Assembly (NCBI RefSeq): GCF_000519205.1
Contig: NZ_JAFB01000008.1
Span: 239,875-303,874, forward strand
Length of the DNA: 64,000 bases
Origin: Amycolatopsis taiwanensis DSM 45107
Lineage (GTDB): Bacteria; Actinomycetota; Actinomycetes; Mycobacteriales; Pseudonocardiaceae
Reading direction: 5' to 3'
In this document: positions 33,698 through 42,309 of the stretch, in pieces
How positions within the stretch are numbered: the first letter of the stretch is position 1
Layout of the letters: every line of letters starts with the position of its first letter
The notes under the pieces: model-generated
What the model saw: the letters and a program-made list of their open reading frames with translations, nothing else
What the model was told of the DNA's origin: nothing
Database searches by the model: none
Program-made: the position numbers and the translations under genes

Positions 33698-34599
33698 CTG
33701 GGACCACGGTCGTGATCGCGACCAGGAACCGGGCGGGCGAACTCGCCCGGACCCTGCGTGAGCTGACCTCGCTCCGGCCGGCCCCGGCGATCGTCGTGGT
33801 CGACAACGCCTCCGCGGACCATACCTCGGCGGTGGCCGGATCGTTCCCCGGTGTGCGGTTGATCCGGCTACGACGGAACCTGGCGGCGGCCGCGCGTAAC
33901 GTCGGGGTAGCGGAGGCGACTACCCCATACGTTGCGTTCAGCGACGACGATTCGTGGTGGGCAGAGGGCGCACTGGCCGAAGCCGAGCGGATTCTCGACG
34001 CCTACCCGGAGGTCGGGCTGCTCGCCGCGCGGACACTCGTCGGTCCACCCGGGACCGATGATCCGGTGAACGCGTCGATGGCGGCCAGCCCGCTGGGTCG
34101 CGCCCGGGAGCTGCCGGGGCCGTCGGTGCTCGGGTTCCTCGGCTGTGCGGTGGTCGTCCGCAAGGTGGCGTTCGTCCAAGCGGGCGGCTTCAGTGAGCTT
34201 CTCCACTTCGGCGCGGAGGAGCGACTACTCGCGCTCGATCTCGCAGCGCACGACTGGAAACTGTGCTACGCCGGGGAAGTCCATGCCCACCATCACCCGT
34301 CACCGAACCGCCCGGCTCCGACGTGGCGTGCACGCGCGGAGCGGCGGAACAACTTGCTGATCACCTGGTTGCGGCGACCTTTGCGGCGGTGTCTCGCCCA
34401 AACGGCGGCGTTGGCGGTGCGGGCAGTGCGTGACGCGGATGCACGGACGGTGCTCGTCGGTTTGCTGGCGCGTCTCCCGTCGGCGTTGAGACAGCGCCGC
34501 CGGTTACCGGAGTTCGTCGAACAACAGGCAAGGCGGCTCGAGCGGGCGGAGGAAGCGCGTGACAGTGTCAAGCCGCGGTTCGCGGAGGAACAGGCATGA
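33694..34599 (+). CDS. GT2 glycosyltransferase, first of a tandem pair
   Basis: The 301-residue protein starts TVVIATRNRAGELARTLREL and has VVVDNASAD and the metal site FSDDDSWW (DDD), followed by VRKVAFVQAGGFSELL and EERLLALDLAAHDW. It is a GT-A rhamnosyl/galactosyltransferase-like enzyme of the cell-wall type. The GTG at 33694 overlaps the upstream stop. It is a close paralogue of the next gene over its whole length, so the pair arose by duplication. Confidence 0.88.
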   Translation: MTGTTVVIATRNRAGELARTLRELTSLRPAPAIVVVDNASADHTSAVAGSFPGVRLIRLRRNLAAAARNVGVAEATTPYVAFSDDDSWWAEGALAEAERILDAYPEVGLLAARTLVGPPGTDDPVNASMAASPLGRARELPGPSVLGFLGCAVVVRKVAFVQAGGFSELLHFGAEERLLALDLAAHDWKLCYAGEVHAHHHPSPNRPAPTWRARAERRNNLLITWLRRPLRRCLAQTAALAVRAVRDADARTVLVGLLARLPSALRQRRRLPEFVEQQARRLERAEEARDSVKPRFAEEQA

Positions 34600-34667
34600 G
34601 TAGCCCTTTGTCAAGCCGCGGCAGTCAAGGTGACCACCGCGCCTTACCCGCGGAGGAGCAAGCATGA
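34596..34667 (+). other. 23-codon ORF, relic of GT2 gene duplication
   Basis: Between the two GT2 genes an ATG overlapping the first stop opens a 23-codon frame ending LPAEEQA, then TGA overlapping the second GT2 start. The first GT2 ends FAEEQA. The bases GTCAAGCCGCGG occur both in the first gene's tail and here (34613). This looks like a duplicated gene end, not a functional protein, although it may keep translation coupled. Confidence 0.5.
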
Positions 34668-35554
34668 GCCGGATCACGGTGGTCGTGATCACCCACAATC
34701 GTCGCGATCAGCTGATGGAGACGTTGGCGCAGATGACGAAGCTGCCGGATAACGCGCCGATCATCCTGGTCGACAACGCTTCGCGTGATGGAACTGCGGA
34801 CGCTGTCGCTCGCTCGTTCCCGGAGGTCGAGTTGATCCGGGCGGACCGCAACCTCGGCTCGGTAGCGCGCAACCACGCCGTAGGGCGCGTGCGCACACCG
34901 TATGTCGCCTTCTGCGATGACGACACGCGGTGGCAGGCCGGTTCACTCGAACACGCCGCGGACGTGCTCGACAGCTATCCCGGGCTTGCGTCCGTCACCG
35001 GGAAATGTCTGGTGGAGCCGGGATTGACGGAGGACCCGCTGACGCCGGAACTGCGGTATTCGCCGGTGTCCGGGCCCGACTGGCTGCCCGGCCCGGCGCT
35101 GCTGGGCATCATGGCCGGACTGACCGCCTTCCGCATCGCCGCGTTCACCGAGGTCGGTGGCTTCTCGGCACGCATGTGGCTCGGCGGCGAGGAAGAACTG
35201 CTGGCGCTCGACCTGGCCGCGCGCGGCTGGTGGATGTGCTGGGACGAGGAGATCGTGGTCCACCACGCACCATCCGAGGTCCGGGACTCGCGCCGCCGCC
35301 GCCAACTCGGCATCCGGAACACCTTGTGGACATTGTGGTTGCGGCGCCCGTTGCGCAGCGCACTGAGGCGGAGCGTGGCGGTGCTCCGGTCGGCGCCGTT
35401 CGATTCCGCGACCGCGCTGGCGGTTGCGGAAGCACTACGGGGGCTGCCCTGGGTACTTCGGGAACGTGCGGTGGTCCCACCCGCCGTCGAGGCAGGCTTG
35501 GTCTCGCTGGAGGAATCGCAACGGCAATCGCAAGCCCGTCGCTACGTCGGCTGA
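34664..35554 (+). CDS. GT2 glycosyltransferase, second of the tandem pair
   Basis: The 296-residue GT2 protein reads ITVVVITHNRRDQLMETLAQ, VDNASRDGTAD, FCDDDTRW (DDD), FRIAAFTEVGGFSARMW and EEELLALDLAARGWW. The layout equals that of the preceding gene; differences in the acceptor half suggest a different sugar or linkage. A strong GGAGGAG precedes ATG 34664. It ends close to the convergent GT4 gene with only 15 bases between stops. Confidence 0.9.
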   Translation: MSRITVVVITHNRRDQLMETLAQMTKLPDNAPIILVDNASRDGTADAVARSFPEVELIRADRNLGSVARNHAVGRVRTPYVAFCDDDTRWQAGSLEHAADVLDSYPGLASVTGKCLVEPGLTEDPLTPELRYSPVSGPDWLPGPALLGIMAGLTAFRIAAFTEVGGFSARMWLGGEEELLALDLAARGWWMCWDEEIVVHHAPSEVRDSRRRRQLGIRNTLWTLWLRRPLRSALRRSVAVLRSAPFDSATALAVAEALRGLPWVLRERAVVPPAVEAGLVSLEESQRQSQARRYVG

Positions 35555-35569
35555 ACGACTCTGAACGGC

Positions 35570-36790
35570 TTACTGGGCGGCGGATTCCGACGGCCGGTGG
35601 GCCGCCGGGTTGGCGCGACGGTAGGCGCGCAGGGTGTCCGTGGCGATTCGATCCCACGAGTAGCGGGCGCTCACGCGATCGCGCCCCGCGATGCCATACC
35701 TTTCGCGCATGACCGGGTCGGAGAGCAGGCTCCGGATGGCCGACGCGAGCCGGTGCGGGTCGCGCGGCCGCACCAGGCTGCCGGTCACACCGTCGACGAC
35801 CGTATCGATCAGGCCGCCGACCGCGCCCGCCACCACGGGCACGCCGCAAGCCATCGCTTCGAGTGGGGTGATGCCGAATGGTTCGTACCAGGGTGTGCAG
35901 GCGACGACGCTCGCCGAGCGCAGCAGGGCCGGCATGTCCGCACGCGGCACCTGACCCACCATGTGCAGCCGGTCGCCCACGCCGAGCACGTCGGCGAGGC
36001 CCCGCAGCCGCTGTGCTTCCGGATCGTCGACGAGTTCTCCCTTACCGGGCCCGCCGATGATGACGAGTTCGGTGTCGGGAAGCGACCTGAGCGCGGTGAT
36101 GGTGGTATCGAAACCCTTGCGCGGCACCAGGCGCCCGACGGTGACCACCCGATGTGCGGCGCCTCGTGCGGCACGCGGCCCGTCCGCACGGAAGCTGTCG
36201 AGGTCGACTCCACAGGGCACCACCGAAGCCCGCGACCGGGGCATACCGAGCCGCACGAGTTCGAAGACCTCGTCGGAGCACGTGGCGATCACCCGGTCGA
36301 CGCGCTGGGCGATCATGCGTTCCAGCCGTATCCGGCTGGGCGGGCTGGTGTCCTCGGCGCCCTGGTGCCTGCGCTTGACCGCGCCCAGCGCGTGAAAGGT
36401 CTGTACCAGACACAGGCTGCTGCGCGCGGCCGCGAGCACCGAAGCGAGCCCGGACATCCAGAAATGCGCGTGCACGATGTCCGGCCGGTCCCGCTCCCAC
36501 GCCGCACGCAGGAACTCGGCGAACTCACCCATGTACGGCAGCAACTCGTCCTTCGGTAGCTGTTCGGCGGGCCCGGCGGGCACGTGCACCACGCGGTAGC
36601 CGTCGGCGGCGGTGGTTTCCTCGGGCGAGGTGCGGCTGTCGCGGCGCGTGTAGACGGTGACCTGGTGTCCTTGCCGGCACAGGGCGGCGGAAAGCTCGGC
36701 CACGTGCAGGTTCTGCCCCCCGGCGTCGACCCCGCCGAGCGCGGCGAGGGGACTGGCGTGTTCGGAGACCATGGCGATCTTCATCGGCAT
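35570..36790 (-). CDS. GT4 glycosyltransferase
   Basis: The 406-residue GT-B enzyme shows the family features: [20 protein letters not shown] with the GG acceptor loop, [31 protein letters not shown] for the donor domain and [20 protein letters not shown] (E-x7-E). Related enzymes transfer mannose, glucose or glucuronate, or make sucrose-phosphate-like products. The start is ATG 36790 (MPMKIAMV) after AAGGACG; ATG 36784 is an alternative. It follows another GT on the same strand by eight bases. Confidence 0.92.
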   Translation of the reverse strand: MPMKIAMVSEHASPLAALGGVDAGGQNLHVAELSAALCRQGHQVTVYTRRDSRTSPEETTAADGYRVVHVPAGPAEQLPKDELLPYMGEFAEFLRAAWERDRPDIVHAHFWMSGLASVLAAARSSLCLVQTFHALGAVKRRHQGAEDTSPPSRIRLERMIAQRVDRVIATCSDEVFELVRLGMPRSRASVVPCGVDLDSFRADGPRAARGAAHRVVTVGRLVPRKGFDTTITALRSLPDTELVIIGGPGKGELVDDPEAQRLRGLADVLGVGDRLHMVGQVPRADMPALLRSASVVACTPWYEPFGITPLEAMACGVPVVAGAVGGLIDTVVDGVTGSLVRPRDPHRLASAIRSLLSDPVMRERYGIAGRDRVSARYSWDRIATDTLRAYRRANPAAHRPSESAAQ

Positions 36791-36798
36791 CACGTCCT

Positions 36799-37758
36799 TC
36801 AGTGGGTGAGTTCGGCGAGCAGCGAGTCCCACCGCGCCAGGAACGCGTCGAGCCCGTAGTGGGACACGGCGAACTGCCGAGCGCGCTTGCCGGCCAGCCT
36901 CGCCAGGTCGGGTTCGTGTAGCAGTTCGCCGAACGTGGTCGTCAGAGCCGTGATGTCGGTGGACAGTGCCCCCGCGTCCGGGGGTACGGCCCGTAACGCC
37001 TCCGTCGTCGCCAGCGCGACCACCGGCATGCCGAGGTGCATCGCTTCGAGTAGGGACAGGCCGAGGGAGGTCCACCGCGCGGTGTGCAGGTAGACGCGCC
37101 TGCGCGCCACTTCGTCGTGCAGTTCGGCCGGCGCGAGATCGCCGATGCCACGGATGGGATGCCGGGCCAGTGGCGGAGCGAAATCCGTCGCGCCGATCCC
37201 GTAGAGATCGACGGGACCCACCTGCGAGAAGGCCGGCAGCAGATCGCTTCCGGTGACCCGCGCCCGCCGTACCGGTTCGTTGATCATCGTGACGCCATGG
37301 GGCACCTCCCCGGTGTAGCGGTGACCCGGATCGACGATCCCATGTGGAATGACCACGGTCGGCGCGCTTCCACAGTCCCACATCAGGTCGTTGAAATGCG
37401 TCACGTGCACGATGGGGATAGCCGATTGGCCGGCCAGCGGATGGACCGAGCTGGCGGCGTAGGGCGAAGGAGCGTTGTGTTCCACGTACACCGCGGGGAC
37501 GTCCTTGCCGGGCACCTGTCCGAGCCATTCGGTGACGCGGTCGATCTCTTCCATGCGTTGCAGCACCACGACGTCTGGCTCGGTGTGCGCGAGCTCCTCA
37601 ACCGGAACCTCCGTCACGGCGGCGGGCCAATCGCGGCCGGCGCGTCCCAGGCCCCAGGCACCACCCTGCGGCAGCACCGGCAGCGTGTAGCTGTGTCTGC
37701 CGTGGACGAACGCCGTCGTCCACGACCCGTGCACGTGCCACAACAGGATCTCTGCCAT
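36799..37758 (-). CDS. Glycosyltransferase, GT-B type (GT4-like)
   Basis: The 319-residue protein starts [20 protein letters not shown] and ends in a GT4-like donor domain ([20 protein letters not shown], followed by [13 protein letters not shown]). The region [14 protein letters not shown] with [13 protein letters not shown] is typical of an actinomycete family of uncharacterised glycosyltransferases. The ATG at 37758 is chosen because the conserved start follows it directly. It lies at the end of the glycan locus, co-directional with the GT4 downstream. Confidence 0.8.
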   Translation of the reverse strand: MAEILLWHVHGSWTTAFVHGRHSYTLPVLPQGGAWGLGRAGRDWPAAVTEVPVEELAHTEPDVVVLQRMEEIDRVTEWLGQVPGKDVPAVYVEHNAPSPYAASSVHPLAGQSAIPIVHVTHFNDLMWDCGSAPTVVIPHGIVDPGHRYTGEVPHGVTMINEPVRRARVTGSDLLPAFSQVGPVDLYGIGATDFAPPLARHPIRGIGDLAPAELHDEVARRRVYLHTARWTSLGLSLLEAMHLGMPVVALATTEALRAVPPDAGALSTDITALTTTFGELLHEPDLARLAGKRARQFAVSHYGLDAFLARWDSLLAELTH

Positions 37759-37819
37759 AGCAGTAGTCGTTGCCGTCCAGCCGGCCGTTAAACACCTATG
37801 TGTGAGATGCACGCCGCAC

Positions 37820-38464
37820 TCAGCGGCCGGCGAGCTCGTCGGCGAGTTCACGGCTGAGCGCGACACGGACGAGTGACGCAGCAAGCGGTGCCAGGTGCTC
37901 GCCGTCGGTGAGCCGGGCGAGTTTTTCCGGATCCTCGGGCAGCGCCAGCCGTTTCGCGCCGGCCAGCGCCTTCCTGTCCAGGTAGGGCCGCAGTTCCGGC
38001 CAGACAGCCTGGGCTTCGCGGCAGAAGATGTCGGCGCCTACGGGACCGACGCGGGAGAACTGGCGCAGCTGCCGGGTGATCTCGGTGCGGTCCTGCCCGG
38101 CCTCTTTCCGTAGCTTGCGCAGATCGCCGGAGTAGCGGTCCAGCAGCGTTTCCGCGCTTTGACCGAGCGCGGTCGCGGTCTGCTCGTCGTAGCGTTTGTA
38201 ATGGGCCCGGCCGAGCGCGTCGACCCGGTCCTGCCAGTCGGCGTCCGCCATCGCGCGCGGCGTGGTCAGCTTGGCCCTGGCCAGTTCCTTCGCGGCGTCT
38301 ACCGCGATGTTAGCGTTGATCCGGGTGGACAGCAGGGTGGAGAGCACCAGCAGCCGGTACAGCGGTGCCGGCTTGTCGGCGAGGCGGATGCCCGCTTCGG
38401 CGGCATAGGTCTCTCCGGCGCGGTCGAGCAACCGGCGCACCATGGTCTTGTTCCGGTCGGCCAT
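37820..38464 (-). CDS. EndoIII-like (HhH-GPD superfamily) protein
   Basis: The 214-residue helical protein resembles actinomycete proteins annotated as endonucleases of the EndoIII superfamily: LLVLSTLLSTRINANIAVDA mirrors the EndoIII N-terminal helix pair, and QFSRVGPVGADIFCREAQ resembles the GPD loop region. The usual catalytic lysine and Fe-S cysteines are not clear, so activity is doubtful. It lies beside a LigD-like gene on the same strand, in keeping with a DNA repair role. Confidence 0.65.
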   Translation of the reverse strand: MADRNKTMVRRLLDRAGETYAAEAGIRLADKPAPLYRLLVLSTLLSTRINANIAVDAAKELARAKLTTPRAMADADWQDRVDALGRAHYKRYDEQTATALGQSAETLLDRYSGDLRKLRKEAGQDRTEITRQLRQFSRVGPVGADIFCREAQAVWPELRPYLDRKALAGAKRLALPEDPEKLARLTDGEHLAPLAASLVRVALSRELADELAGR

Positions 38465-38538
38465 GACTCCGGCTACCCGGCACGCGGTGACTCCATGCCT
38501 GGGGTTTGCACCGGTCGTAGCCGGTGATCGTCCCGAAC

Positions 38539-38664
38539 CGGAATTTCACCGTCTTGAATCGGGAACTCGCCGTCCTGAACCGGGATTTCACCGTCTTGAA
38601 CCGGGAACTCGGGGGCCTGGGGCGGGAACTCGGGGGCCTGGGGCGGGGACACGCCGGTTCACAG
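38539..38664. repeat. 21-bp tandem repeats (locus B)
   Basis: Six units of exactly 21 bases run from 38539 to 38664, with starts at 38539, 38560, 38581, 38602, 38623 and 38644. The core is CGGGAACTCGGGGGCCTG; units 4 and 5 are identical. The last unit contains the stop codon of the LigD-like gene. This is the same family as 14881-15203 and 50425-50508. Confidence 0.85.
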
Positions 38665-40239
38665 CTCGGGCAGGTGTTGCGGCAGACCGAGCAGGGGGGC
38701 GAACGGATCTCCCTTGTCCGCCAAGCGATCCGCGACCGTGCGGATGGTCCAGCCGTCGGGCCGCAGGTCCTCCTCGTCGAGTTCGTCCCACTCGAGCGGC
38801 ACCGAGACCGGGGCACCCGGGCGGGGCCGGACGCTGTAGGGCGCCACGAGGGTCTTGTTGATGACGTTCTGGGTGTAGTCCAGCCGGGCGAGGCCGCCGC
38901 GTTTGCTCTTCTCCCACTGCCAGCTCACCAGGTCCGGCACGGTGCGGCCGATGAGCCGGGACACGGTTTCGGTCCAGGCGCGGGTTTCGTCGTAGGTGTA
39001 GCGCGGTTCGACCGGCACCCACACCTGGATGCCGCGCTGGCCGGTGACCTTCGGCCGGCCTTCGAGACCGAGCCGCTCCAGCGCCGTGCGGTGCAGCCGG
39101 GCCAGCAGGAGCACATCCTCGAACCGGGTCCGCGGACCGGGATCGATGTCGAACAGGGCCCACGTCGGATGCTCCACGTCCGGGATCCGGGAGGTCCAGG
39201 CATGCAGTTCCAGCGCGCCGTAGTTGGCGAGCCAGGCCAGGGCGGCGGCGCTGTCCGGTACGAGGTAGCAGTGGGCCTCGTCGGAGTCGGCGCGGTCGTT
39301 GTACCAGCGTCGCAACCACTTCGGCGCGTGCCCGGGCGCTTCCTTCTGCCAGAATCCGGGTTTGCCGATGCCGTTGGGGAAACGGTGCGCGTTGAGCGGG
39401 CGGTCGGCGAGATAGGGCAGCATGACCGGCGCGATCGTCGCGTAGTACGCGATCAAGTCGCGTTTTGTCACCGCGGTTGCGTCTTCGGCCGCGGGAACGA
39501 GGACCTTGTCCAGGTTCGTCAGGTTCAGCCGATGCCCGTCGAAGTCCCAGGTTCCCTTGCCGTCCAGCTTGTCCAGTGCGGCCAGTTCGTCGCGGTTCGG
39601 CGGTGGCAGGCGGGTCGGCACGGCGGCCCGGGAGGCCGGCCGGTCGCTGTGCCAGGTCGCCTCGGGGTCCGCCGCCACCTCGTCGTTCGTGCGACCGGTC
39701 TTGACCGATTTCGGGTGGTCGTCCGCCTCCCAGCCCTTGCGCGCGTGTTCGTCGTGTTTGTGCAGCAACAGCCACTGCTCCTTGTCCGAAGTGGACTGGC
39801 CGCGCCGGACGAGGACGAACCGGCCGGCGAGCTTGTCCCCGTGCAGATCGAAATGCAGGTTGCCGTCCCTGATCGCCTGCGCGGGATCGTCGGTCTCCGC
39901 CGGTTCCCAGGTGCCCCGGTCCCAGACGATCACGTCCCCGCCGCCGTACTGTCCCCGGGGGATGACGCCTTCGAAATCGGCGTACTCGCGGGGATGATCC
40001 TCGACGTGTACCGCCATCCGCCGGACGTCCGGATCGAGGGTGGGGCCCTTCGGCACCGCCCAGCTCACCAGCACACCGTCGAGTTCCAGCCGGAGATCGT
40101 AATGACGGCGCCGGGCCCGGTGCCGTTGCACCACGAACGAGTTCCCGCCCCGCGTGAAGTCATCGTCGCCGGCGGGCTCCCTCGTCCGGGCGAAGTCACG
40201 TTTCGTCTGGTATTCCGCCAGGCGACGCCGCTCCGCCAA
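38659..40239 (-). CDS. ligD: LigD-like protein: 3'-phosphoesterase plus primase-polymerase, no ligase domain
   Basis: The 526-residue protein has an N-terminal LigD phosphoesterase domain (H40, HYDLRLELDG at 46-55 with H46 and D48, DHPREY at 81-86, PRGQYGGGDVIVWDRGTW at 94-111) and a C-terminal polymerase domain of the AEP type with the metal site DID at 364-366 (ALFDIDPGP). The central ATP-dependent ligase domain of full LigD is lacking, so it probably works with a separate ligase and Ku in end joining. The stop lies inside a 21-bp repeat. The ATG at 40239 follows AAAGGAGT. Confidence 0.88.
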   Translation of the reverse strand: MAERRRLAEYQTKRDFARTREPAGDDDFTRGGNSFVVQRHRARRRHYDLRLELDGVLVSWAVPKGPTLDPDVRRMAVHVEDHPREYADFEGVIPRGQYGGGDVIVWDRGTWEPAETDDPAQAIRDGNLHFDLHGDKLAGRFVLVRRGQSTSDKEQWLLLHKHDEHARKGWEADDHPKSVKTGRTNDEVAADPEATWHSDRPASRAAVPTRLPPPNRDELAALDKLDGKGTWDFDGHRLNLTNLDKVLVPAAEDATAVTKRDLIAYYATIAPVMLPYLADRPLNAHRFPNGIGKPGFWQKEAPGHAPKWLRRWYNDRADSDEAHCYLVPDSAAALAWLANYGALELHAWTSRIPDVEHPTWALFDIDPGPRTRFEDVLLLARLHRTALERLGLEGRPKVTGQRGIQVWVPVEPRYTYDETRAWTETVSRLIGRTVPDLVSWQWEKSKRGGLARLDYTQNVINKTLVAPYSVRPRPGAPVSVPLEWDELDEEDLRPDGWTIRTVADRLADKGDPFAPLLGLPQHLPEL

Positions 40240-40277
40240 TGCTGACTCCTTTCCGTGCTCCTGTCCGTTCAGTCGTG

Positions 40278-41072
40278 TTACCCAAGATCGGCGTGGTTAC
40301 GCGTCGAAGCATGGTGGCCGGACGCGATCTCCCCCACGAACCCTGCCGGTGCCGACGCGGCGACGGGCTCGATGGAATAGGTCGCATAGGCAGCGCGGAT
40401 GACCGGCTGCGCGACGTTGCGCACCCGCACGCCGCCCGGTGTGACGCCCTGTTCGGAGCCGAAGTGGGCATGGCCGTGCAGGGCCAGGTCGGCCCCCACT
40501 TCGTCGACCGGCTCACACAGCAGGTACGAGCCGAGGAACGGGTGGATTTGCGGTGGCTCTCCCCCCAGGGTGCCCGCGATCGGGGCGTAGTGGGTGAGCG
40601 CCACCGTCACGTCGGTGTCCAGACTCAGGAGCGCTTCCCGGAGCCGGTCCGCCGATTCCATGGTGTGCTCGACGAAGCTCTTCATCTCACGTTCCCCGAA
40701 CCGGCTCGCGCATTTGCCGGCGAACCCTCCGCCGAATCCCTTCACCCCGGCCACGCCGAGGCTCCCGCCGGGCAGGTCGAAGGTGATGGCGGTGCCTTCC
40801 AGCATCGTGATGCCGGATTCGGTCAGCAGGGCCGCGATGGCCTCTTCCTGGTCGCTGTGATGGTCGTGGTTGCCGAGCACGGCGGCGACCGGAACGCCAA
40901 GCCCGGCGAATTCCTCGGCGACGACGCGCGCCTCGTCCAGGGTTCCGTGCTGGGTGAGGTCCCCCGCGAGCAGCAGGACGTCGGCGTGGTCGCCGATGTG
41001 TTCCAGCGCGGGGCGTAGCAGGCCGCGGGAGTCCTCACCGAGGTGGACGTCGCCGACAGCGGCGATCCTCAT
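40278..41072 (-). CDS. Calcineurin-like metallophosphoesterase
   Basis: The 264-residue protein has the standard metal-site blocks: GDVHLGED, LLLAGDLTQHG, LGNHDHHSD and later ALTHYAPIAG and LHGHAHFGSE. It is a cytoplasmic phosphoesterase of unknown substrate (nucleotide, sugar or phosphoprotein). The ATG at 41072 overlaps the stop of the nucleotidyltransferase-BON gene, so the two are coupled and probably share a task. Confidence 0.9.
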   Translation of the reverse strand: MRIAAVGDVHLGEDSRGLLRPALEHIGDHADVLLLAGDLTQHGTLDEARVVAEEFAGLGVPVAAVLGNHDHHSDQEEAIAALLTESGITMLEGTAITFDLPGGSLGVAGVKGFGGGFAGKCASRFGEREMKSFVEHTMESADRLREALLSLDTDVTVALTHYAPIAGTLGGEPPQIHPFLGSYLLCEPVDEVGADLALHGHAHFGSEQGVTPGGVRVRNVAQPVIRAAYATYSIEPVAASAPAGFVGEIASGHHASTRNHADLG

Positions 41073-41884
41073 GGGTTGAGCTCCTCGGTGTGCGCGGGTT
41101 CCCGGACATCGGCGACCCGGACATCGTTGTGCACCAGTTCGCCGTGCAGGTGCTCGGTGATCACGACGTCGAGTTCGTCGCGGCGGGCCGGGCAGGCGAC
41201 CTCGCCGGTGAGGTGCACGTGGTTGCCGCATACGGTCACGTGCACGCCGAGTTCGGCGGTGCGGGGGTCCTCCGCGAGCGCTCGGGTGAGTCTCGCGACG
41301 AGATACTGCGGGGCTTCGGCCACGCTGACCATCTCCTTGGCGTCGATGATGGACAAGCCTGCGAGCAGGGGCAGAAACGCCCTGGCATAAGGGGATTCCA
41401 TGGTCTGGCGGGTCACTTCGCCCCAGTCCACCTGCTCGCGCAGATCACGCGCGATCCGGAGCAGCGGGGCGAGATCACACTGGTGCGCGTTGAGCACCAG
41501 CAGTTTGTCCACCAGCAAGTCCGTGCCGGACAAGACGGGCGCCACGGTGGGGCCGACCCGCATCACGTCCGCGCGGTCGAGCAGTGCGTCGGTCACCGGC
41601 CGGTGGTTGGGCCGGAACACCAGATCCACCAGGCGTTCGCCGTCGTAGACCTTCGTCAACCAGTCCTCGGGCGGGTGCACGCCCCGCATTCCCGCCTCCA
41701 TCAAGGCTTTCTGGGCCCGGCGCGCGTCCCCGGCCTTGAGGAAGATGTCGACATCGTGCTCCGAGGGCGGTCCGCCCCGCGCGTACACGGCCAGCCCGCC
41801 GGCGACCGCGAACCGCACTCCGGTCGGCTCCAACGCGGTCACCACCCGGGTCACGCTCTGCAACAGCTCGTCGATCTCCATCAC
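41069..41884 (-). CDS. Nucleotidyltransferase-like protein with a C-terminal BON domain
   Basis: The 271-residue protein begins as a nucleotidyltransferase-fold domain: GVRFAVAGGLAVYARGGPPS followed by EHDVDIFLK (GG and the DVD metal pair). Residues about 200-265 match a BON domain: LTRALAEDPRTAELGVHVTV, CGNHVHLTGEVACPARRDEL, the usual beta-alpha-beta with G-x-V-x-L-x-G-x-V. BON normally binds membranes or lipid and is rare in cytoplasmic transferase fusions. It is coupled with a phosphoesterase gene. Confidence 0.7.
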   Translation of the reverse strand: MMEIDELLQSVTRVVTALEPTGVRFAVAGGLAVYARGGPPSEHDVDIFLKAGDARRAQKALMEAGMRGVHPPEDWLTKVYDGERLVDLVFRPNHRPVTDALLDRADVMRVGPTVAPVLSGTDLLVDKLLVLNAHQCDLAPLLRIARDLREQVDWGEVTRQTMESPYARAFLPLLAGLSIIDAKEMVSVAEAPQYLVARLTRALAEDPRTAELGVHVTVCGNHVHLTGEVACPARRDELDVVITEHLHGELVHNDVRVADVREPAHTEELNP

Positions 41885-41993
41885 TCAGGCCGTCCAACCG
41901 GTTGCTGTCTCGACCTGGTTTCCCCACCGTTCGGTGGGCTATTCGTTGCCGCCGGTGTTTGCCCCCTGGCCGCCACGGGGAAGCCGAGTCCTT

Positions 41994-42248
41994 ATGGACC
42001 GCCATGAAGACCCTCAACCCGGCGTGACGCCCCCGGATCCGGCGCCGGAGCAGGTCCCCGGGCTGGAACCGGGCGGCGGAGTGCCACCAGGAGAGACGCC
42101 GCCGGAATCAGGGCAAACCTCGGGGCTGTCGAGCCCGCAGCCCCCTCCGCCGCGCGGCGTGCCGACCGCCTCGGTGGCCGTGGCCATTGTGCTCACGCTC
42201 GCCGTGGCGACCTTGCTGATTCTGCTGGCATTGGGCATGCTCCGCTGA
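41994..42248 (+). CDS. DUF6480 small membrane protein
   Basis: The 84-residue protein has a proline-rich N-terminus with the conserved PGLEPGGGVPPGETPPESG and one membrane helix at about 58-82 (VAVAIVLTLAVATLLILLAL). This layout is characteristic of DUF6480, an actinomycete family of unknown role often near stress genes. Upstream, GTTT (41959-41962) and GGGGAA are spaced like a weak SigF-type promoter. Confidence 0.8.
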   Translation: MDRHEDPQPGVTPPDPAPEQVPGLEPGGGVPPGETPPESGQTSGLSSPQPPPPRGVPTASVAVAIVLTLAVATLLILLALGMLR

Positions 42249-42309
42249 GCACAGGCCGCGAGGTGACGCGTCTGCCGTGGAGGTACGGACGGCCTTCCGG
42301 CCGCGTGCC

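Noticed and set aside
41959..41980. SigF-type promoter before the DUF6480 gene
   Set aside because: The -10 is GGGGAA, not GGGTA; too weak to list as a site by itself.
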